Origin: Marinobacter sp. Arc7-DN-1
GTDB taxonomy: Bacteria; Pseudomonadota; Gammaproteobacteria; Pseudomonadales; Oleiphilaceae
Length of the DNA: 64,000 nucleotides
NCBI RefSeq assembly: GCF_003441595.1
Contig: NZ_CP031848.1
Span: 248,001-312,000, forward strand
Reading direction: 5' to 3'
Positions 62,924 to 64,000 of the stretch are shown piece after piece. A program made the position numbers and the translations under genes. The notes under the pieces are model-generated. The model had not been told where the DNA came from and did not search any database. It saw nothing but the letters and a program-made list of their open reading frames with translations. Positions within the stretch are counted from its first letter, which is position 1. Each line of letters opens with the position of its first letter.

Positions 62924-64000
62924 ATGTTGCGACAATTGCACGGTTTACCGGGTCTGCTAGTGGCGTTGTTCCTGGTGACGCTTGCCGTCACCGGGGCGGT
63001 ACTGGCCCTGGCGCCCGCCATGGACAGGGCGGCAGCTGTGATCCCGGCTGCTGGCGAGGTAAGCGTGGCGGAGCTGGCAGGACGGGTCGTGGCCCATTAC
63101 CCGGGAACCGAACAGATTGTGCGTGGCCCTTCAGGTGGAGTAGTCGTTTATTACAACCGTGACGGCCGGCCCGGGGCGGATCTGGTTAATCCCTTGACTG
63201 GCGAAGGCATTGCGCCCTATGAGCCATCGGCCTTTTTTATCTGGATCAGGGACCTGCATCGCTCGTTTCTGCTGGATGACGCGGGCCGGGGGCTGGCCGG
63301 GGTGATGGCCGCCGTGATGCTACTTCTCTGCATCTCCGGAATTCTGCTGCTGGTCCGTCGGACCGGCGGCTGGCAGGCATTGTTACGGCCATTCGCCGGT
63401 TCCGGCGGCAAACGGATTCATTCCGAACTGGCCCGGTTTGCCGTTCTCGGGTTGCTGCTGTCGGCATTGACCGGCAGTTATATGTCGGCACAGCGCTTTG
63501 GTTTGCTGCCGGAAACTCCCGAAACCGGGCCGACTTTCCCTGCTGAGGTCTCTGGTGGAAAACCGGCTCCGGTGGCAACGCTGGGCGCCCTCTCGGAGGT
63601 GGACCTCAGCGAATTTCGGGAACTGGTGTTTCCCTATCCTGATGACCCGCAGGATGTCTATTCACTGACCACCAGCGGCGGTTCCGGGTTTGTTGATCAG
63701 GCGACCGGTGAGCTGCTGAAGTACCAGCCCCGCTCTGGCGGTAGCGTGTTCCAGCAGTGGATGATCAGTTTGCATACCGGCGAGGGCCTGTGGTGGCTGG
63801 GTTTGATTCTCGGAGCTGCGGCGCTGACCGTGCCGGTGCTCTCGGTGACAGGGATAAGCATCTGGTGGCGACGTCGCCGGTCGTCAGGGCAGATTCCGGA
63901 CAATGCCGATGTCTCTCAGGCTGAAGCTATTATCCTCGTCGGTTCCGAAGGTAATACTACCAGGGGATTTGCCCGGGAACTCCATGGCAGCCTGAACAAG
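62924..64000 (+). CDS. PepSY-transmembrane/flavodoxin reductase fusion (partial)
   Basis: The gene begins at the ATG 62924 (AGGAG nine bases upstream) and is cut by the window edge after 359 codons. The N-terminal region has a PepSY_TM architecture: membrane helices at about 8-32, 126-145, 168-185 and 290-318 with conserved His in LHRSFLLDD and SLHTGEGLWWLG. After about residue 330 a flavodoxin-like domain starts (EAIILVGSEGNTTRGFARELH, an FMN-phosphate-binding loop). A sulfite-reductase-type FAD/NADPH module is expected beyond the edge. Such fusions reduce iron-siderophore or periplasmic redox partners. The remainder is not visible. Confidence 0.88.
   Translation, partial: MLRQLHGLPGLLVALFLVTLAVTGAVLALAPAMDRAAAVIPAAGEVSVAELAGRVVAHYPGTEQIVRGPSGGVVVYYNRDGRPGADLVNPLTGEGIAPYEPSAFFIWIRDLHRSFLLDDAGRGLAGVMAAVMLLLCISGILLLVRRTGGWQALLRPFAGSGGKRIHSELARFAVLGLLLSALTGSYMSAQRFGLLPETPETGPTFPAEVSGGKPAPVATLGALSEVDLSEFRELVFPYPDDPQDVYSLTTSGGSGFVDQATGELLKYQPRSGGSVFQQWMISLHTGEGLWWLGLILGAAALTVPVLSVTGISIWWRRRRSSGQIPDNADVSQAEAIILVGSEGNTTRGFARELHGSLNK

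Noticed and set aside
1..64000. CRISPR arrays, tRNA or rRNA genes, insertion sequences, prophage
   Set aside because: No regular repeat-spacer pattern, no transposase or integrase reading frame, and no tRNA- or rRNA-like sequence was seen.

Overview
The window looks like a chromosomal segment of a marine gammaproteobacterium. By gene content (MksFEBG, an Xcp/Gsp type II secretion cluster, DAB carbon uptake, Mqo, YebG, a glycine riboswitch on an amino-acid dehydrogenase) Marinobacter or a close relative is the best guess, but no rRNA or marker gene is present to prove it. It is moderately GC-rich and densely coding. I saw no rRNA, tRNA, CRISPR array, insertion sequence or prophage.

Layout: (1) 1-6001, minus strand: a VapBC toxin-antitoxin pair followed after 5 nt by mksF-mksE-mksB-mksG, a Wadjet/MksBEFG-type SMC anti-plasmid system whose nuclease gene runs off the left edge. 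(2) 6160-19417, plus strand: a catabolic operon of SDR, acyl-CoA dehydrogenase, APH-type kinase, DUF6285 protein and acyl-CoA ligase. This is the same five-family set as the levulinate/4-hydroxyacid (lva) pathway. It is followed by a complete Liv-type ABC importer, a TetR regulator, a succinate-semialdehyde-type aldehyde dehydrogenase and a class III CoA-transferase. A promoter with a palindrome exactly between -35 and -10 precedes it. (3) 19586-21059: a tandem glycine riboswitch in front of a FAD D-amino-acid/glycine dehydrogenase. (4) 21091-25852, minus: an AGPS-like FAD oxidase, a GlpD-type dehydrogenase and an FGGY kinase, probably for glycerol or glycerol-ether metabolism.

(5) 26041-34638: type II secretion genes, gspC divergent from gspEFGHIJKLM; gspD and gspN are absent. 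GNAT and glutathione reductase genes follow. (6) 36801-41930, minus: a TonB-dependent receptor, a periplasmic binding protein and a hybrid histidine kinase that look like one envelope sensing unit. (7) 42062-45967: a J-domain-like membrane protein, an SBF transporter, a FadR-type regulator and a flavin monooxygenase. (8) 46058-51164: a LysR regulator divergent from dabB-dabA, an energy-coupled inorganic carbon uptake system. (9) 51202-53816: LexA-controlled yebG, fabH and three small-protein genes. (10) 53820-57913: a peptidoglycan-binding-type protein, a chemoreceptor and a second periplasmic binding protein. (11) 58308-59771: mqo behind a 394-bp intergenic region with palindromes. (12) 59801-64000: a QseBC-like two-component system divergent from PepSY, DUF2271 and PepSY-TM/flavodoxin genes, the last cut by the right edge.

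The most interesting points are the toxin-antitoxin module fused transcriptionally to a plasmid-defence operon, the lva-like 4-hydroxyacyl-CoA pathway with its own importer and regulator, and two independent pairings of a PF04392-like binding protein with a signalling protein (a hybrid kinase and a chemoreceptor). All family assignments were made by reading sequence motifs; no database search was run.
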